DNA from: Caldifarciminota bacterium UBA3079
GTDB taxonomy: Bacteria > Hydrothermota > Tepidihabitantia > Tepidihabitantales > Tepidihabitantaceae
Direction of reading: 5' to 3'
Length of the DNA: 17,933 bases
NCBI GenBank assembly: GCA_002366635.1
Contig: DFBN01000048.1
Coordinates: 1 to 17,933 of the forward strand
Part shown: piece by piece, positions 17,112-17,933 of the stretch
How positions within the stretch are numbered: the stretch's first letter is position 1
How the letters are laid out: each line of letters begins with the position of its first letter
Translations under genes and position numbers: made by a program
The notes under the pieces: generated by a model
Told to the model about the DNA's origin: nothing
The model's input: only the letters and a program-made list of their open reading frames with translations
Databases searched by the model: none

Positions 17112-17684
17112 TCATCCATTCTCAGTCCCCGAATCCTCTTCTGCTGCTGATTCAGAAACCTCTTTGCCTTCCTCCTCCCGAGCTGCTGATTGCTGGCTTG
17201 GCCTTGCAACAACAACCCGGGCCGGCCTTATCACCTTGCCATAACAAGTATAACCCTTGTAATGCTCCTCCACAACAACATCTGCTTCATGCCCATCAGT
17301 ATTAACGAAACTCGTCGCTTCGGCCCGCCTCGGGTCGAACTCCTCACCCATGCAACTGAACTCCTCAAGCCCATAATGCGCAAGCACATCCTTCAGTTGT
17401 CGATGAATTAACTCAACGCCCTTACGCAGCGTTTCATTTGATGCATCATTGCAACCGGCAGCAATCGCCCGGTCAAAATTATCCAGCACCGGTAAAAGTT
17501 CTGTCAGCAACCCTTCGGTTACGGTCTGGCGTACTAGCTCAAACTCTCGCTGGACGCGCCTGCGATAATTCTCAAAATCTGCCGCTGCCCGGAGATAATG
17601 GTCCTTATACTCAGCACACTCCTGCTCAAGCTTACCGACCTTTTCTTTCAGTTGGGCAACCGGCCCTTTTCTCTTTTTACTCAT
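17112..17684 (-). CDS. grpE: Nucleotide exchange factor GrpE
   Basis: GrpE releases ADP from DnaK. The 190 residues have a long N-terminal coiled coil (about 8-85, with YLRAAADFENYRRRVQRE and LLPVLDNFDRAI) used for dimerisation. The C-terminal beta domain carries the typical GEEFDPRRAEA and YGKVIRPARVVV. The end is acidic and low-complexity (Glu/Ser/Ala-rich). ATG 17684 is preceded by AAAGGA. It is the first gene of the chaperone train in view; hrcA, which often precedes grpE, is not in the remaining 249 nt. Confidence 0.95.
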   Translation of the reverse strand: MSKKRKGPVAQLKEKVGKLEQECAEYKDHYLRAAADFENYRRRVQREFELVRQTVTEGLLTELLPVLDNFDRAIAAGCNDASNETLRKGVELIHRQLKDVLAHYGLEEFSCMGEEFDPRRAEATSFVNTDGHEADVVVEEHYKGYTCYGKVIRPARVVVARPSQQSAAREEEGKEVSESAAEEDSGTENG

Positions 17685-17933
17685 AAATCCTTTCTGATGT
17701 GACGCAAATACATTATCTTTTAGACAATCTCAAACCGGTTCCCGATTCCCTTCCTTTGCTTTTCCGCAGGTCCATTCTGCCAACTATTACTATTATGAAT
17801 CTGCCATCTTTTGCCCCTAATAGATAACATATTGGATTTTCGCCTCTTAACTTCTGACCCGGCTCGCCGGCATCTAGGAGTACAAAAAACCACTTCCTGC
17901 CCTGGTTCTAAGCGACGGTGTGCTCTGCAACCC
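17685..17933 (-). promoter_or_regulatory. Presumed control region upstream of grpE; no gene recognised
   Basis: These 249 nt hold no supportable gene on either strand. I looked for a CIRCE element (TTAGCACTC-N9-GAGTGCTAA), a sigma-32-type promoter and a tRNA, and found none. GATAAT occurs upstream of grpE on the minus strand but has no convincing -35 at 16-18 nt. A GC palindrome (GGCTCGCCGG region, 17859-17871) is visible. The promoter of the train probably lies here or beyond the edge, but I cannot place it. Confidence 0.4.
17884..17907 (-). terminator. Possible weak intrinsic terminator of an upstream minus-strand gene
   Basis: Read on the minus strand, AACCA (17907-17903) pairs with TGGTT (17892-17888) over a 10-nt loop, and the run of six T (17889-17884) begins within the second arm. 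The stem is only 5 bp, so this is tentative. If real, something ends just upstream at the window edge, and grpE is the first gene of its transcript. Confidence 0.3.

Noticed and set aside
17885..17933. Possible structured RNA or tRNA end at the right edge
   Set aside because: I tried to fold it as a tRNA T-arm/acceptor, SRP RNA or RNase P RNA end; the invariant bases are absent.

Overview
The window is dense bacterial core genome with no mobile element, CRISPR array, defence locus or biosynthetic cluster. The lineage looks diderm. A partial gene at the left edge ends like an outer-membrane beta-barrel, the next gene encodes a lipoprotein, and DnaK carries the long insertion in its first nucleotide-binding lobe that is typical of diderm bacteria. 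The genes resemble those of an uncultured candidate-phylum bacterium, perhaps near WOR-3/Stahlbacteria or the FCB group. That placement is a guess from general feel and was not tested.

Left part, plus strand (1-4421). An outer-membrane barrel C-terminus is followed by a lipoprotein with three Ig-like (Big_5-type) repeats. A near-consensus promoter then drives rho - rpmE - prfB. The prfB gene is complete only through a programmed +1 frameshift at CTT TGA C. A small single-cluster [4Fe-4S] ferredoxin follows, probably with its own promoter. A GC-rich hairpin at 4437-4468 separates the plus-strand genes from the converging minus-strand genes.

Right part, minus strand (17684 down to 4480). One very compact train reads grpE - dnaK - dnaJ - rsmE - rpsU - mutS2 - dnaG - rpoD - (metallophosphoesterase remnant) - rsmI - CDP-alcohol phosphatidyltransferase - hflX. 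Many neighbours overlap by 1-17 nt and the largest gap between intact genes upstream of rpoD is 81 nt. It joins the grpE-dnaK-dnaJ-rsmE-rpsU order known from Firmicutes-type heat-shock operons to the rpsU-dnaG-rpoD 'macromolecular synthesis' order known from Proteobacteria, with mutS2 inserted between rpsU and dnaG.

The train combines chaperones, 16S rRNA modification (RsmE, RsmI), ribosomal protein S21, DNA repair or recombination control, primase, the main sigma factor, a membrane-lipid enzyme and a ribosome-splitting GTPase. If it is co-transcribed, protein folding, translation, replication initiation and transcription would share one control region upstream of grpE. No CIRCE element is visible there.

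The most rewarding details are the RF2 frameshift, the 52-codon metallophosphoesterase tail fused to the end of rpoD, the fused superoperon layout, and the unusual dnaK-dnaJ junction, where a consensus Shine-Dalgarno sequence sits about 40 nt ahead of dnaJ. I did not find a clearly new biological system here.
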